Positions 25,266 to 34,532 of a stretch of 63,324 nt of DNA are shown here, one piece after another (within the stretch, counting starts at the first letter, position 1; every line of letters starts with the position of its first letter). Both the position numbers and the translations under genes were made by a program. Source of the DNA: an uncultured Clostridium sp. (GTDB taxonomy: Bacteria > Bacillota > Clostridia > Clostridiales > Clostridiaceae); the NCBI RefSeq assembly GCF_900769625.1, contig NZ_CAAGHK010000031.1, positions 1 through 63,324 of the forward strand, given 5' to 3'. The notes under the pieces are model-generated. The model was not told the DNA's origin. It did not search any database and saw nothing but the letters and a program-made list of their open reading frames with translations.

Positions 25266-25736
25266 TTATTGAATCTTTCTCATTATTGATGAAAGTATGT
25301 ATAGAGAGTTTGATAGATCTTCTAAATCATTATCAGATAATGCTGAAATTTTATTTTTTATAATTTTTTTTGCAATTGATTCAAGATATTCAAATAATTC
25401 TACAGCCTTTTGCGTAAGTTCTACGCGCAGTATTCTTCTGTCTTTAGAGTCAGAATATCTATTTACTAATTCTAATTCTATAAGCTTATCTATTATCGGA
25501 GTCATATTTGATTTAGATATACCAAGCTTTTTTGCCACTTGTGATATTGGAACTGATTTTTCTCGCTCTAAATATAAAATAACTTTTATATGAGATGGTG
25601 GAAGTGTTGTAGGTGTTATATACTTTGGAAAATCCCTTATACGTAGTGGAAAATTTTCAAAAAATAAATCATTTCTTATTAATGATAAAAAATCTAAAAG
25701 CAGATTGGTTGCTTCAGAAAGTTTATTCTCAGTCAT
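25266..25736 (-). CDS. MarR-family transcriptional regulator
   Basis: A 156-residue winged-helix regulator. Typical features: PSHIKVILYLEREKSVPISQ (about 47-66), recognition helix region VAKKLGISKSNMTPIIDKLI (67-86), the wing with YSDSKDRRILRVELT (about 96-110), and a long C-terminal dimerisation helix. It is transcribed divergently from the RND efflux operon, with back-to-back promoters in the 320-base gap, so it most likely represses that operon and itself and responds to a toxic small molecule; this is inferred from arrangement. The start ATG is preceded on the minus strand by GAAAGGAAATGCAAA. Confidence 0.9.
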   Translation of the reverse strand: MTENKLSEATNLLLDFLSLIRNDLFFENFPLRIRDFPKYITPTTLPPSHIKVILYLEREKSVPISQVAKKLGISKSNMTPIIDKLIELELVNRYSDSKDRRILRVELTQKAVELFEYLESIAKKIIKNKISALSDNDLEDLSNSLYILSSIMRKIQ

Positions 25737-25771
25737 TTTGCATTTCCTTTCACATTGTAATTTTTCTTATT

Positions 25772-25841
25772 ATTATAGCTTAAAAAATAAGTTATAACAA
25801 TGAATAAAGTTATTGACTTAGAATAGTTATAAAATTATAAT
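25772..25841. promoter_or_regulatory. Divergent promoters for the MarR gene and the RND operon
   Basis: Minus strand: TTGTTA (25800-25795), 17 bases, TATAAT (25777-25772). Plus strand: TTGACT (25813-25818), 17 bases, TATAAT (25836-25841). Between and within them AAGTTAT/GTTATAAC occurs repeatedly (25790-25798, 25808-25813, 25824-25829), a likely MarR operator array. The remaining 200 bases before the RND operon hold no recognisable element besides the ribosome site. Confidence 0.65.
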
Positions 25842-26056
25842 TAAATACAAGTTATTATATGAAAAATAAACCATAAAAATTAAAAAGAAAAATATATTTG
25901 GAAAAAACCTAATCATTTAAGCTTATTTTAAGAAAACAATAAGAAAAAGAAACTTTAATATCTTTATAATAGTATTAGACTTATATTAGGCTAAGTTTGT
26001 ATAATCATATTTAATTTTATATGGAATTATAGTGAGCAAAAGTTAAGGAGGAAAAA

Positions 26057-27307
26057 ATGAAAAAATATTTAATAGCTTTATTGTTAGCAGTGAGTACAAT
26101 TTCATTAATAGGTTGTGGAAAAACTGAAACAGTTCAGGAAGAAAAAGCAATAGCGGTTTCAGTTCAGGCAGCTAAAGGCGGAGATATTGAAAATACAAAT
26201 ACATTTTCAGGCATTACTAAAATAAAAGAAGAAACGTCTGTAACAGTTGAAATGGGTGGTACTATTGAAGAAATAAACGTGCAACTTGGAGACAGGGTTA
26301 CACAGGGGCAAACATTGTTAAGAGTAAAAGGTACAGATGTTGAAAATGGCATAAAAACTGCACAGGCTGCATTGAACTCAGCGCAGGCAGCTTATAATGA
26401 CAGTGATATAACTATTGCAAATGCTCAAAATCAATTAGAAAGTAGTTTATCAAATGCAAAAGTGTCATATGATAAAGCTTTAGCTGGTTATGAAGAAACA
26501 AAGAGACAATTTGATAATACGACTGAGCTGTATAATGCAGGAGCAGTTTCTGAAGATGTTTATAAGCAGGCACAAGCAGGCTTAGAGCAAGCTCAGAAAA
26601 GTGTTGAACAGGCACAGGCAGGTTTAGATGCAGCACAGAAATCTTATGATACAGGTGTAAGTAGTAGAGAACAAGCAAAAGCAGGAATAGATCAAGCACA
26701 AGTTGCGTTAGATAATGCTTTAAGCAACAGAGATAAACTTACATTAAAATCACCAGTAGATGGTATTATTACTAAAAAGAATTTTAATGTAAATGAAATG
26801 GCTACTCAGGGGCAGCCAGCATTTGTTATTTCAAGTCCTGACATCTTACAGGTTGATTTAAATATTACACAAGCAGATATAGAAAAGTTTACAGAAGGAC
26901 AAACTGTTAATGTAATAATAGATGGACAAACTATTGAAGGAACAGTAAATTATGTACCAACAGTTGCTGATTCATCAAGTTCATTATATAAAGTAGAGAT
27001 ACTTGTTAACAATACTGAAGGTCAATTCAAATCTGGTATGTCAGCAGAAATTGAAGTAAGTATAGAAAAAGAAAGTAATGTTGTAACAGTACCTAAGAAA
27101 GCTGTTCTCGAAGAAGATGGAACTAAATATGTCTACATAGTAGGCGATGACAACAGGGCTGTAAAAAAAGAAATAACAACTGGAATTGAGACAGCAAGCA
27201 CCGTAGAAATAAAGAGTGGAGTAGATTCAGATGATACAGTTGTTATTGGAGGATTATCACTTATTTCAGACAATACAAAATTATTCCCTGTAGTAAAGGA
27301 GGACTAA
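26057..27307 (+). CDS. RND efflux periplasmic-adaptor-type lipoprotein (HlyD/AcrA family)
   Basis: A membrane fusion protein, 416 residues. Lipoprotein signal with lipobox LIGC and Cys20. It has the classical order: beta-barrel and lipoyl half-motif (GGTIEEINVQLGDRVTQGQTLL near 75), a long alpha-helical coiled-coil hairpin (about 100-215, rich in AQA and NAL repeats), the second lipoyl half (LKSPVDGIITKKN near 230), then beta-barrel and membrane-proximal domains. In a cell with one membrane it would sit on the outer face and dock to the RND pump encoded four bases downstream. GGAGG precedes the ATG. The neighbour at 30638 may be its helical tunnel partner. Confidence 0.92.
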   Translation: MKKYLIALLLAVSTISLIGCGKTETVQEEKAIAVSVQAAKGGDIENTNTFSGITKIKEETSVTVEMGGTIEEINVQLGDRVTQGQTLLRVKGTDVENGIKTAQAALNSAQAAYNDSDITIANAQNQLESSLSNAKVSYDKALAGYEETKRQFDNTTELYNAGAVSEDVYKQAQAGLEQAQKSVEQAQAGLDAAQKSYDTGVSSREQAKAGIDQAQVALDNALSNRDKLTLKSPVDGIITKKNFNVNEMATQGQPAFVISSPDILQVDLNITQADIEKFTEGQTVNVIIDGQTIEGTVNYVPTVADSSSSLYKVEILVNNTEGQFKSGMSAEIEVSIEKESNVVTVPKKAVLEEDGTKYVYIVGDDNRAVKKEITTGIETASTVEIKSGVDSDDTVVIGGLSLISDNTKLFPVVKED

Positions 27308-27311
27308 TATA

Positions 27312-30300
27312 ATGAGTGTAACACGTACTTCAGTCAAACGTCCTCTTACAATAATAATGGTATTTTTAGTAGTATTATTATTTGGTGGAATTGGATATAG
27401 TAAAATGCCAGCTAATTTAATGCCAGATATAGAAATACCAGTTTCATTAGTAATGACACAATGGCCAGGCGCTGGTCCAGAGGATATAGATGAGCAGATA
27501 TCGAAACCTATTGAAAAAAGTCTTTCATCTATTTCAAATGTTAAGACAACAGTATCAAAATCCAGTGAAGGAGTTTCAATAGTTGTTGCTCAATTTGAAT
27601 ATGGAATAGATGTTGACGAAAAATTAAATGATATTAGAAGTAAAGTAGATACTGTAAAAATGACATTACCTGATGATGTTGATAATCCAAGTATTTTAAA
27701 GATGGATATGAATGCACAGGCCATTGCTCAAGTAGTTGTAACAGGCGAAGGCAGTGCAGATGATATTATGAAATATGCAGAAGAAACAGTGCAGGTTAAA
27801 CTTGAAGCAATAGATGGTACTACATCAGCAGATATTAATGGTGGAGACAAGACTCAGATAAATGTAATTGCTGATCCTGCAGTTCTTTCTAGTTATGGGG
27901 TTACATTAGATACAATTAAAGGTCTTTTATCAGCTACTAATAAGAGTTATCCATATGGTTCTATAACTCAAGGTGAAGATAAAATTGTAATTAGAAGTGT
28001 AGATAAGGTAGAATCTTTAGAAGATATTAAAGCAATTCAGATTCCTACATCTAATGGTGAAACTATAAGCTTAGATAAAATTTGTACAGTTGAATATGGT
28101 ACAGTAGATAAGAATACTATATACAGGTATAATGGCAATGATAGTTTGGTTATGAGCATTCAAAAACAACAGGATGCAAATACTGTACAAGTTATGAAAG
28201 AAGTTAACAAACAAATAGAACAACTTAATAAAGAAAATCCACAATTTGATTTGAAGATTGTTAATGATACAAGTGAATATATAAGTAATTCTATAAAAGA
28301 CGTAATGAAGAATTTAGCATTAAGTGCTGCAATAGCCTTTGTAGTAATATTACTTTTCTTAAAGAGTGGAAGAGCATCATTTGTTGTTGCAGTTTCGATA
28401 CCTACATCAATAATAGGTGCTATAGCGTTACTTTATTTTACAGGTGAAACATTAAATATGGTTACATTAAGTTCACTTGTAATTGCAGTAGGTATGGTTG
28501 TTGATAATGCTACAGTTGTTATAGAAAATATATTTAAGTATAGAAAAAATCCTGATTTGTCAGTAGAAGATGCAGCAATTGAAGGTACTAATACAGTGTC
28601 AACAGCAGTATTAGCATCAACTTTAACAACAGTAGCTATATTCTTACCAATACTGTTTACTGAAGGATTTACAAAAATAATGTTTGGCTCATTAGCTAAA
28701 ACACTTATCTTCGCATTAACTTTATCGCTTATAGTTGCAGTTACGCTTGTACCAAGTATATTTGCAAAATTAAGTGGTGGTAAAAATGGAAGAAAAATGG
28801 AGGAAAAGCCATCACCTATTTTTGATAAGATAAGTGAGTTTTATAAAAATCTTATAGTCTTAGCTTTAAAACATAAATTGGTAGTTGTATTGATAAGTAT
28901 AGGAATGTTTATTGGATCAATAGGTATTATAGCTACAGGTGCAATAGGTATGGACTTTATGTCTAGTGGTGATGAAGGTATGGTTAATATATCTATAAAG
29001 TTACCAGAAGGATTAGATTTAGAGCCAAGTGATTATTATGTATCTATGGCAGAAAATAGAGTTAGTGATATTCCGGAAATTAAGACAATGATTACTCGAA
29101 TAGGTTCAGGCTCAGCCCTTAGTTCAGGATCTTCAAGTACTGCAAGTATAAGTTTGGATTTAGTATCTTCAAAGGAGAGAAAAAGAACTACAGATGAAGT
29201 AGAACAAGAGGTTGTTGAAAGATTAAAGGAAGTACCAGATTGTGAGATAAATGTTAGTCAAAGCAGTAGTATGTCTATGGGTGGTTCAGGTGATGTTCAA
29301 GTAGATATAAAGGGACCAGATTTAGATGTATTAGAAGAAATAGCTAATCAAGCAAAGGCCAATGTTGAACAATTATCTGGTTTTAGAAATATAGAAACAT
29401 CTCTTTCAGATTCAAATGAAGAAGCTCAATTTAAGATAGATAAGAGAAAAGCTACATTATATGGAATAAATACATCATCAATAGCAGCAACTTTACGTAC
29501 AGCAATTAGTGGTACAGATACTACGACTGTAACAATTGATGATTATGATTATGATGTTAATTTGAAATTTAAAGAATCAAGCATTGATAATATAGAAGAT
29601 ATTAAACAGATAAAGATTAAGTCAGCAACAGGACAAGATGTACCATTAGGGGCATTTGCAGATATAACAATGGCTCAAGGGTTGAAATCTATATCAAGAA
29701 CAGATGGTGATTATTCAATTTCTATTACAGCTAAAGCTGATGGAATGGATACTAATACAGCATCAATGTTATTAACAAAGGCAGTAAATGAAGTTGATAT
29801 GCCTAGAGATTATAGTATTGATGTTGGTGGTCAAGCAGAAATGATGCAGGAATCAATGAGCAGTCTTGCACTTGCAATGCTTATTGCAATATTACTTGTT
29901 TACATGGTAATGGTAGCTCAATTTGAATCATTCAGCAAACCATTCATAATAATGTTTAGTATACCATTTGCCTTTGTTGGAGTAGTTCTTGCATTATTGA
30001 TTTCTAGAACAACATTAAATGTTGTTGGTATGCTGGGAGTAATATTACTTATAGGAATAGTTGTTAATAATGGAATTGTGTTAATTGACTATATTAGTCA
30101 GCTTAGAGAAGCAAAAGTTCAAGGAACTCTTGAAGAAATAGTTGCAAAGGGATGTGCAGCCAGATTAAGACCAGTATTAATGACAACAATGACTACTATT
30201 GTTGGTATGATTCCTAGTGCATTAGCCTTTGGTGAAGGTGGAGATATGATGCAGCCTCTTGCAGTTGTAATCATTGGTGGCCTTTCAATATCAACACTTG

Positions 30301-30503
30301 TAACATTGGTCTTAATACCAACAGTATACTTAATATTTGATAAGATAGAAAATTCATTAAAGAAGAGATTTGAAACTATATTTGGAAAAGTTAAAGTTCC
30401 TCATATTGGATTTAAAAAGTCTAAGATGGATGTAAGTATATTATCTAAAGATATTAATGAAGAGGATAAATCTAAAAAGGATAATCCTGATTTAAAGAAA
30501 TAA
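27312..30503 (+). CDS. RND-family efflux transporter (AcrB/HAE1-like)
   Basis: A proton-driven multidrug pump subunit, 1063 residues. Twelve membrane segments are arranged as 1+5 and 1+5 around two large extracytoplasmic loops (about 30-335 and 560-860). The N-terminus VKRPLTIIMVFLVVLLFGGIGY and LMPDIEIP are typical of the family, and the fourth membrane segment carries the charged VVDNATVVIENIF near 395-407. The adaptor gene precedes by four bases with AAAGGAGG at the junction; the TolC-like gene follows after a hairpin. The substrate is unknown. RND pumps are best known from diderm bacteria; in Clostridium they presumably move lipophilic compounds out of the single membrane. Confidence 0.93.
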   Translation: MSVTRTSVKRPLTIIMVFLVVLLFGGIGYSKMPANLMPDIEIPVSLVMTQWPGAGPEDIDEQISKPIEKSLSSISNVKTTVSKSSEGVSIVVAQFEYGIDVDEKLNDIRSKVDTVKMTLPDDVDNPSILKMDMNAQAIAQVVVTGEGSADDIMKYAEETVQVKLEAIDGTTSADINGGDKTQINVIADPAVLSSYGVTLDTIKGLLSATNKSYPYGSITQGEDKIVIRSVDKVESLEDIKAIQIPTSNGETISLDKICTVEYGTVDKNTIYRYNGNDSLVMSIQKQQDANTVQVMKEVNKQIEQLNKENPQFDLKIVNDTSEYISNSIKDVMKNLALSAAIAFVVILLFLKSGRASFVVAVSIPTSIIGAIALLYFTGETLNMVTLSSLVIAVGMVVDNATVVIENIFKYRKNPDLSVEDAAIEGTNTVSTAVLASTLTTVAIFLPILFTEGFTKIMFGSLAKTLIFALTLSLIVAVTLVPSIFAKLSGGKNGRKMEEKPSPIFDKISEFYKNLIVLALKHKLVVVLISIGMFIGSIGIIATGAIGMDFMSSGDEGMVNISIKLPEGLDLEPSDYYVSMAENRVSDIPEIKTMITRIGSGSALSSGSSSTASISLDLVSSKERKRTTDEVEQEVVERLKEVPDCEINVSQSSSMSMGGSGDVQVDIKGPDLDVLEEIANQAKANVEQLSGFRNIETSLSDSNEEAQFKIDKRKATLYGINTSSIAATLRTAISGTDTTTVTIDDYDYDVNLKFKESSIDNIEDIKQIKIKSATGQDVPLGAFADITMAQGLKSISRTDGDYSISITAKADGMDTNTASMLLTKAVNEVDMPRDYSIDVGGQAEMMQESMSSLALAMLIAILLVYMVMVAQFESFSKPFIIMFSIPFAFVGVVLALLISRTTLNVVGMLGVILLIGIVVNNGIVLIDYISQLREAKVQGTLEEIVAKGCAARLRPVLMTTMTTIVGMIPSALAFGEGGDMMQPLAVVIIGGLSISTLVTLVLIPTVYLIFDKIENSLKKRFETIFGKVKVPHIGFKKSKMDVSILSKDINEEDKSKKDNPDLKK

Positions 30504-30515
30504 AATAATAAAAAT

Positions 30516-30560
30516 AGTTAACCATGAAGAACATTTTGCAAACATTCTTCATGGTTAACT
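30516..30560 (+). other. Perfect hairpin between the RND pump and TolC-like genes
   Basis: AGTTAACCATGAAGAA (30516-30531) with its exact complement at 30545-30560, 16 pairs, 13-base loop. AACTATTTG follows, so the terminator tail is poor. It may partly terminate or stabilise the message. Confidence 0.6.
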
Positions 30561-30637
30561 AACTATTTGTGCATTTGATGGTAAAATTACCTAATAGATA
30601 ATGGTTATGAAAATATAAGAATTAAAGAGGTGGAACG

Positions 30638-31963
30638 ATGAGAAAAAACTTAAATAAGATAGTTGCTTTTGCAATTGGAGTAAGTGTGATAGGTGGAAAT
30701 ATAGTGCCAGCAATGGCTGCTGATACTAATGTTACATATATTGATTTAAGTGCTATAGCTTCAGCGCAAGAAAGTCAAAAGAATGATAAGCCAGTATTAA
30801 CAATAGATGAAGCAATAGATGGAGCTAAGTCATGTAGCAACACATTAGCTATATTAGATGAAAATATTAAGTTGATTCAAAGTATAAATAGTCTTAGTGA
30901 CAAGAAAGATAATGTGATTAATGATAGTGCTTCAGGGGTAACTGATTCACAAAAAGATTACAATGAAGACAGCAGAAAGCTTCAATTAGCTCAATTAGAA
31001 CAAAAAAGAGATTTCCAAGTTGATAAATTAAAACAAAGTGTAACTGATTCGTATAATAGTCTTATATTAAGTGAAGCAAATATTGCTAAATTAAAGAAGG
31101 ATATTGAATTACAAAAAACTGAAATTGAACAATATAATTTAAAGAGAAAATTAGGTCTTATTACAGATATAAATATTGATCAAGTTAATATTGCTCTTCA
31201 GAAAAATCTAAATGATTTAGAAAACAAGGAAAATACAATAAAAGATGATAAGTATAATTTTAAGGTATTAACTGGAAAAGATTTAGATAAATATAGTCTT
31301 GAAGACAAGATACAATATAATAAGTTTGAATTTGAAGGTACAATAGATGAATATTTAGATGGACTTATAGGTGAATATTTGTCATATACAGAAGAAATTA
31401 ATGACCTTAATAAAGACTTCTGGAATGATGATGACAACAAGATTACAAATAGTGATGTATCTGATGCTAAGAATTACTATGAACAACATAAAAACGATGC
31501 TGCTCCTAACTTAAGCAGTTATTTAGAAGGAAAGACAGGTGATGATAGAACAAATGCGATAGCTAGTTATTTAGCAGATTCTCAGAAATATACAAATGGT
31601 TTAAGTGCTTATACAGCAATGATTGGTGCTAGAATGAATTATCTTCAAAACAAATCTTCAGTTATAACAAGTGAACTACAATTAAAAGAAACTAAAGATC
31701 AATACAAAAAGGCATTAAGAACTATGTACACTAACTTAGTTAATATTGAGAAGAGTATTGATTTAATTAATTCTAATGTCGAACTTGATAATAAACAACT
31801 TAGAATAATTAAAGTAAATTATGATTTAGGATTAAAGACAAAACTTGAATATGATAAATCAGTAAATGAGAGTGAAACATTAAATATTCAATTAAAAACA
31901 ACAATAAATAGTTATAATACTTTAAAAGCTCAATTAGAAAAACCATGGATAGCTTTATCTTAA
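30638..31963 (+). CDS. TolC-like exported coiled-coil protein
   Basis: 441 residues with an N-terminal signal peptide (cleavage probably after MAADTN or PAMAA, about residue 27) and no other membrane segment. Two long helical regions, about 85-215 and 310-435, show the internal repeat of the outer-membrane-efflux-protein family: IDEAIDGAKSCSNTLAILDE at the start of the first half and VNYDLGLKTKLEYDKSVNES near the end, the equivalent of the 'Y..G..t..dvl.a' motif. Members in Gram-positives lack an outer membrane to cross, so it may form a wall-spanning helical duct or simply bind the adaptor. It is in the RND operon's orientation with AGAGGTGG ahead of ATG 30638. The family call is good; the function is inferred from context. 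Confidence 0.75.
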   Translation: MRKNLNKIVAFAIGVSVIGGNIVPAMAADTNVTYIDLSAIASAQESQKNDKPVLTIDEAIDGAKSCSNTLAILDENIKLIQSINSLSDKKDNVINDSASGVTDSQKDYNEDSRKLQLAQLEQKRDFQVDKLKQSVTDSYNSLILSEANIAKLKKDIELQKTEIEQYNLKRKLGLITDINIDQVNIALQKNLNDLENKENTIKDDKYNFKVLTGKDLDKYSLEDKIQYNKFEFEGTIDEYLDGLIGEYLSYTEEINDLNKDFWNDDDNKITNSDVSDAKNYYEQHKNDAAPNLSSYLEGKTGDDRTNAIASYLADSQKYTNGLSAYTAMIGARMNYLQNKSSVITSELQLKETKDQYKKALRTMYTNLVNIEKSIDLINSNVELDNKQLRIIKVNYDLGLKTKLEYDKSVNESETLNIQLKTTINSYNTLKAQLEKPWIALS

Positions 31964-31974
31964 TATAATTCAAA

Positions 31975-32016
31975 AATAGACTAGCTTAATTATTTTTAGG
32001 ACTAGTCTATTTTTAT
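31975..32016 (+). terminator. Terminator of the RND/TolC-like operon
   Basis: ATAGACTAG pairs with CTAGTCTAT (32002-32010) followed by TTTTTAT. Confidence 0.8.
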
Positions 32017-32085
32017 GTTCTAAATTATATGTATATGATATATTATGTTAATAATGATATAAATAAAAATTTTTTGGAGGGACTT

Positions 32086-33120
32086 ATGAATAGAAAATTT
32101 AAAACATCAATAATTTCATTATCATTAACTTTAGTGTTTAGTATTGGCGCTTCAGCACATACTATTTCATATAAAGATAAATTAGAGAGTGAAATATATA
32201 ATCATATGGTGAATAGAGATAATACTTTTTATTTTATATACCCTTCGGACAGTGCAATTAGTTTATTACAGGATGTAGCTAAGAAAGATGATTATTTAGA
32301 AAGATCAGTAGCAGTTTATACTACAAAAAAGAGTGGTTATTATTATGAAGCAGAAATTCAATATAGGACAACTAAGGAACAGGAACAGTATATAGATTCT
32401 GAACTTTCAAGAATAGTGAATAATTTAATTGATAGCAGGATGACTAATATAGAAAAGATTAAAGCAGTAAATGATTATATAGTTAAAATTTATAAATATG
32501 ATGACAGCTTGAAATCAGATAATGTGTATAGTGCACTTACTACTAAAACTACAATATGTCAGGGATATGCGATGACAGCATATAAGATGCTCAATATGAT
32601 TGGAATTGATTGCAGAATTATTAGTGGGAAGAAAAGTGGTATAAGTCATGCTTGGAATTTAGTAAATATAGATGGGCAGTGGTATCATTTAGATATCACT
32701 AATAATGATAATATTGTGCGAGATAGATATATGCTTAAAAGTGACAGCTTCATGAGAACAAATAAATATATATGGAATAGCGAAGATTATCCAGAATGTC
32801 CTGCAGATTATTACAAGAGTCCGACAGAATACATTGACTATAATAATGATAAGGAAACTGATATTGAGGAATACTATCAAGGTGGATATTGGTATAAAGA
32901 TAAAAGAAACAAATGGCATTTCAATAGATATTCAGGTTATGAAGCAGTAGGATGGTTTAAGGATAACAATAATTGGTATTACTTTGATAAGGATAGTACT
33001 ATGCATACAGGATGGCTTAATACCGATGGAAACTGGTATTACTTTTATTCAGATGGAGCTTTAGCAGTTAATACAACTTTAGATGGATATAGACTAAATG
33101 AAAATGGAGCATTGTATTAA
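32086..33120 (+). CDS. Secreted transglutaminase-like protein with cell-wall-binding repeats (paralogue A)
   Basis: 344 residues. A signal peptide ends near ASAHT (residue 24). A transglutaminase-core domain follows with catalytic triad Cys158 (ICQGYAM), His188 (SHAWNLV) and Asp203 (HLDITNND). The C-terminal 70 residues form choline-binding-type repeats (GWFKDNNNWYYFDKD, TGWLNTDGNWYYF), which attach proteins to the wall. It may cross-link or hydrolyse wall-associated peptides; substrates are unknown. I start at ATG 32086 after TTGGAGGGACTT rather than at 32029, which has no ribosome site. The next gene is a close paralogue. Confidence 0.87.
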   Translation: MNRKFKTSIISLSLTLVFSIGASAHTISYKDKLESEIYNHMVNRDNTFYFIYPSDSAISLLQDVAKKDDYLERSVAVYTTKKSGYYYEAEIQYRTTKEQEQYIDSELSRIVNNLIDSRMTNIEKIKAVNDYIVKIYKYDDSLKSDNVYSALTTKTTICQGYAMTAYKMLNMIGIDCRIISGKKSGISHAWNLVNIDGQWYHLDITNNDNIVRDRYMLKSDSFMRTNKYIWNSEDYPECPADYYKSPTEYIDYNNDKETDIEEYYQGGYWYKDKRNKWHFNRYSGYEAVGWFKDNNNWYYFDKDSTMHTGWLNTDGNWYYFYSDGALAVNTTLDGYRLNENGALY

Positions 33121-33198
33121 TTATTTATATTACAAGAAAATTTATTAAATAAATAATTTATATAGAAACATTGACTATAATTTAACATATATGATAAA

Positions 33199-33249
33199 TT
33201 AGTTATTAAGATATATTAGTTATTAAGATATATTAGTTATTAAGATATA
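33199..33249 (+). repeat. Three tandem 17-bp repeats
   Basis: TTAGTTATTAAGATATA occurs three times without gaps or mismatches (33199-33215, 33216-33232, 33233-33249) between the two paralogues, about 60 bases before the second start codon. It contains possible -10-like AT steps but no clear promoter. Confidence 0.9.
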
Positions 33250-33307
33250 TAGGGGAAATAAATTTATAAAATTTTAGCAATTTTTAGAGCAATATAAGGG
33301 GACATAT

Positions 33308-34306
33308 ATGAAAAGGACATTAAGAGGAATAATTATTGTAGTAGTAATGTTGAGCATTTTTCATAGAGTTGTATCTGCAAATTCTGCAATTATTAAGGCT
33401 GAAAATGAAGTATATAATCACATGATTAATCGAGATAGTATTTTTTATTTTCTTCATAATGAAAAAGATGGCATAGAACTATTACAGAAAATATCTCAGA
33501 GAGATGATTATTTAGAACGTTCAATATCTGCATATAAGATTATAAAAACTAGACATATTTTTAGGGCAGAAATAGATTATAGAACAAGCAAAGAGGAAGA
33601 AGATTTTATTGACTATGAAATTAAAAAAATAGTAAATAATCTAATTGATGAGAGAATGTCTACTGAAGAAAAAATTAAGGCAGTAAATGATTATATAGTA
33701 AAAATATATAAATATGATGAAGAGCTACAATCTGATAATGTATATACTGCATTAAAAAGTAAAAAAGCAATATGTCAAGGATATTCTATGACTGCATATA
33801 AAATGTTTAAAGAAATAGGTATAGATTGTAGGATTATAAATGGAGATAGGGATGGGACAAGCCATTCCTGGAATTTAGTGAAGTTAAATAACGTATGGTA
33901 TCATTTAGATATAACTAATAATGATAATATAATTAGGGATAAATATTTATTAAAAAGTGATAATTTTATGAGAGAACATAAGTATACATGGAATAAAAGC
34001 AACTATCCATCTGCTTTAACAGACTATTTTAGATGGAAATCAGGATACATAGATTATGAAAATGATAATGAAAAAGATATTGAAGAATATTATGAAGGTG
34101 GAAAATGGTATGAAGATGAGAATGGGAGATGGCATTATAAGAGAAATTCTGGATATGAAGTAGTAGGCTGGTTTAAAAATAATGATAAATGGTATTATTT
34201 TGACGATGATGGAATTATGCAGACAGGATGGATTACAAGTGAGGGTAATTCGTACTACATGAATTCAGATGGAACTTTAGCAGAGGATATTACAGAAGAA
34301 CAATAG
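33308..34306 (+). CDS. Secreted transglutaminase-like protein with cell-wall-binding repeats (paralogue B)
   Basis: 332 residues, aligned over its whole length with paralogue A and sharing long identical stretches (KIKAVNDYIVKIYKYD, WYHLDITNND). A signal peptide runs to about VVSANS (residue 25). Triad Cys156, His186, Asp201. Two C-terminal wall-binding repeats (VVGWFKNNDKWYYFDDDG, then QTGWITSEGNSYYMNSDG); the second is slightly degenerate, with SYYM for WYYF, and the C-terminus is shorter. AATATAAGGGGACAT precedes the ATG. A strong terminator follows. The pair is best read as a local tandem duplication with divergence. Confidence 0.87.
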   Translation: MKRTLRGIIIVVVMLSIFHRVVSANSAIIKAENEVYNHMINRDSIFYFLHNEKDGIELLQKISQRDDYLERSISAYKIIKTRHIFRAEIDYRTSKEEEDFIDYEIKKIVNNLIDERMSTEEKIKAVNDYIVKIYKYDEELQSDNVYTALKSKKAICQGYSMTAYKMFKEIGIDCRIINGDRDGTSHSWNLVKLNNVWYHLDITNNDNIIRDKYLLKSDNFMREHKYTWNKSNYPSALTDYFRWKSGYIDYENDNEKDIEEYYEGGKWYEDENGRWHYKRNSGYEVVGWFKNNDKWYYFDDDGIMQTGWITSEGNSYYMNSDGTLAEDITEEQ

Positions 34307-34328
34307 AAAATATTAAAAAATTATAAAA

Positions 34329-34391
34329 ATATATGACTTGTATAGAAATAGTGCTACTAGTTTATTTCTGTATAAGTCATATATTTTTTTG
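34329..34391 (+). terminator. Terminator after paralogue B
   Basis: ATATGACTTGTATAGAAATA (34331-34350) pairs with 34362-34381 with few mismatches, followed by seven T. Confidence 0.85.
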
Positions 34392-34428
34392 TTGTAGAGT
34401 TTTAATAAAAATGCAATATTATATAATA

Positions 34429-34456
34429 TAGACAAAATTAATATATATGATAAAAT
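34429..34456 (+). promoter_or_regulatory. Promoter of the glmS ribozyme-glmS transcript
   Basis: TAGACA (34429-34434), 16 bases, TAAAAT (34451-34456). About 70 bases of leader separate it from the ribozyme. Confidence 0.5.
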
Positions 34457-34532
34457 ATATGCAGGGTGTAAAATGTGCGATGAAAGGAGTGATGGTGATA
34501 AAGAAAAAATATCTTAAATGGTAATATTTAAA

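Noticed and set aside
33199..33249. CRISPR array
   Set aside because: Units are contiguous with no spacers and there are no cas genes; it is a plain tandem repeat.
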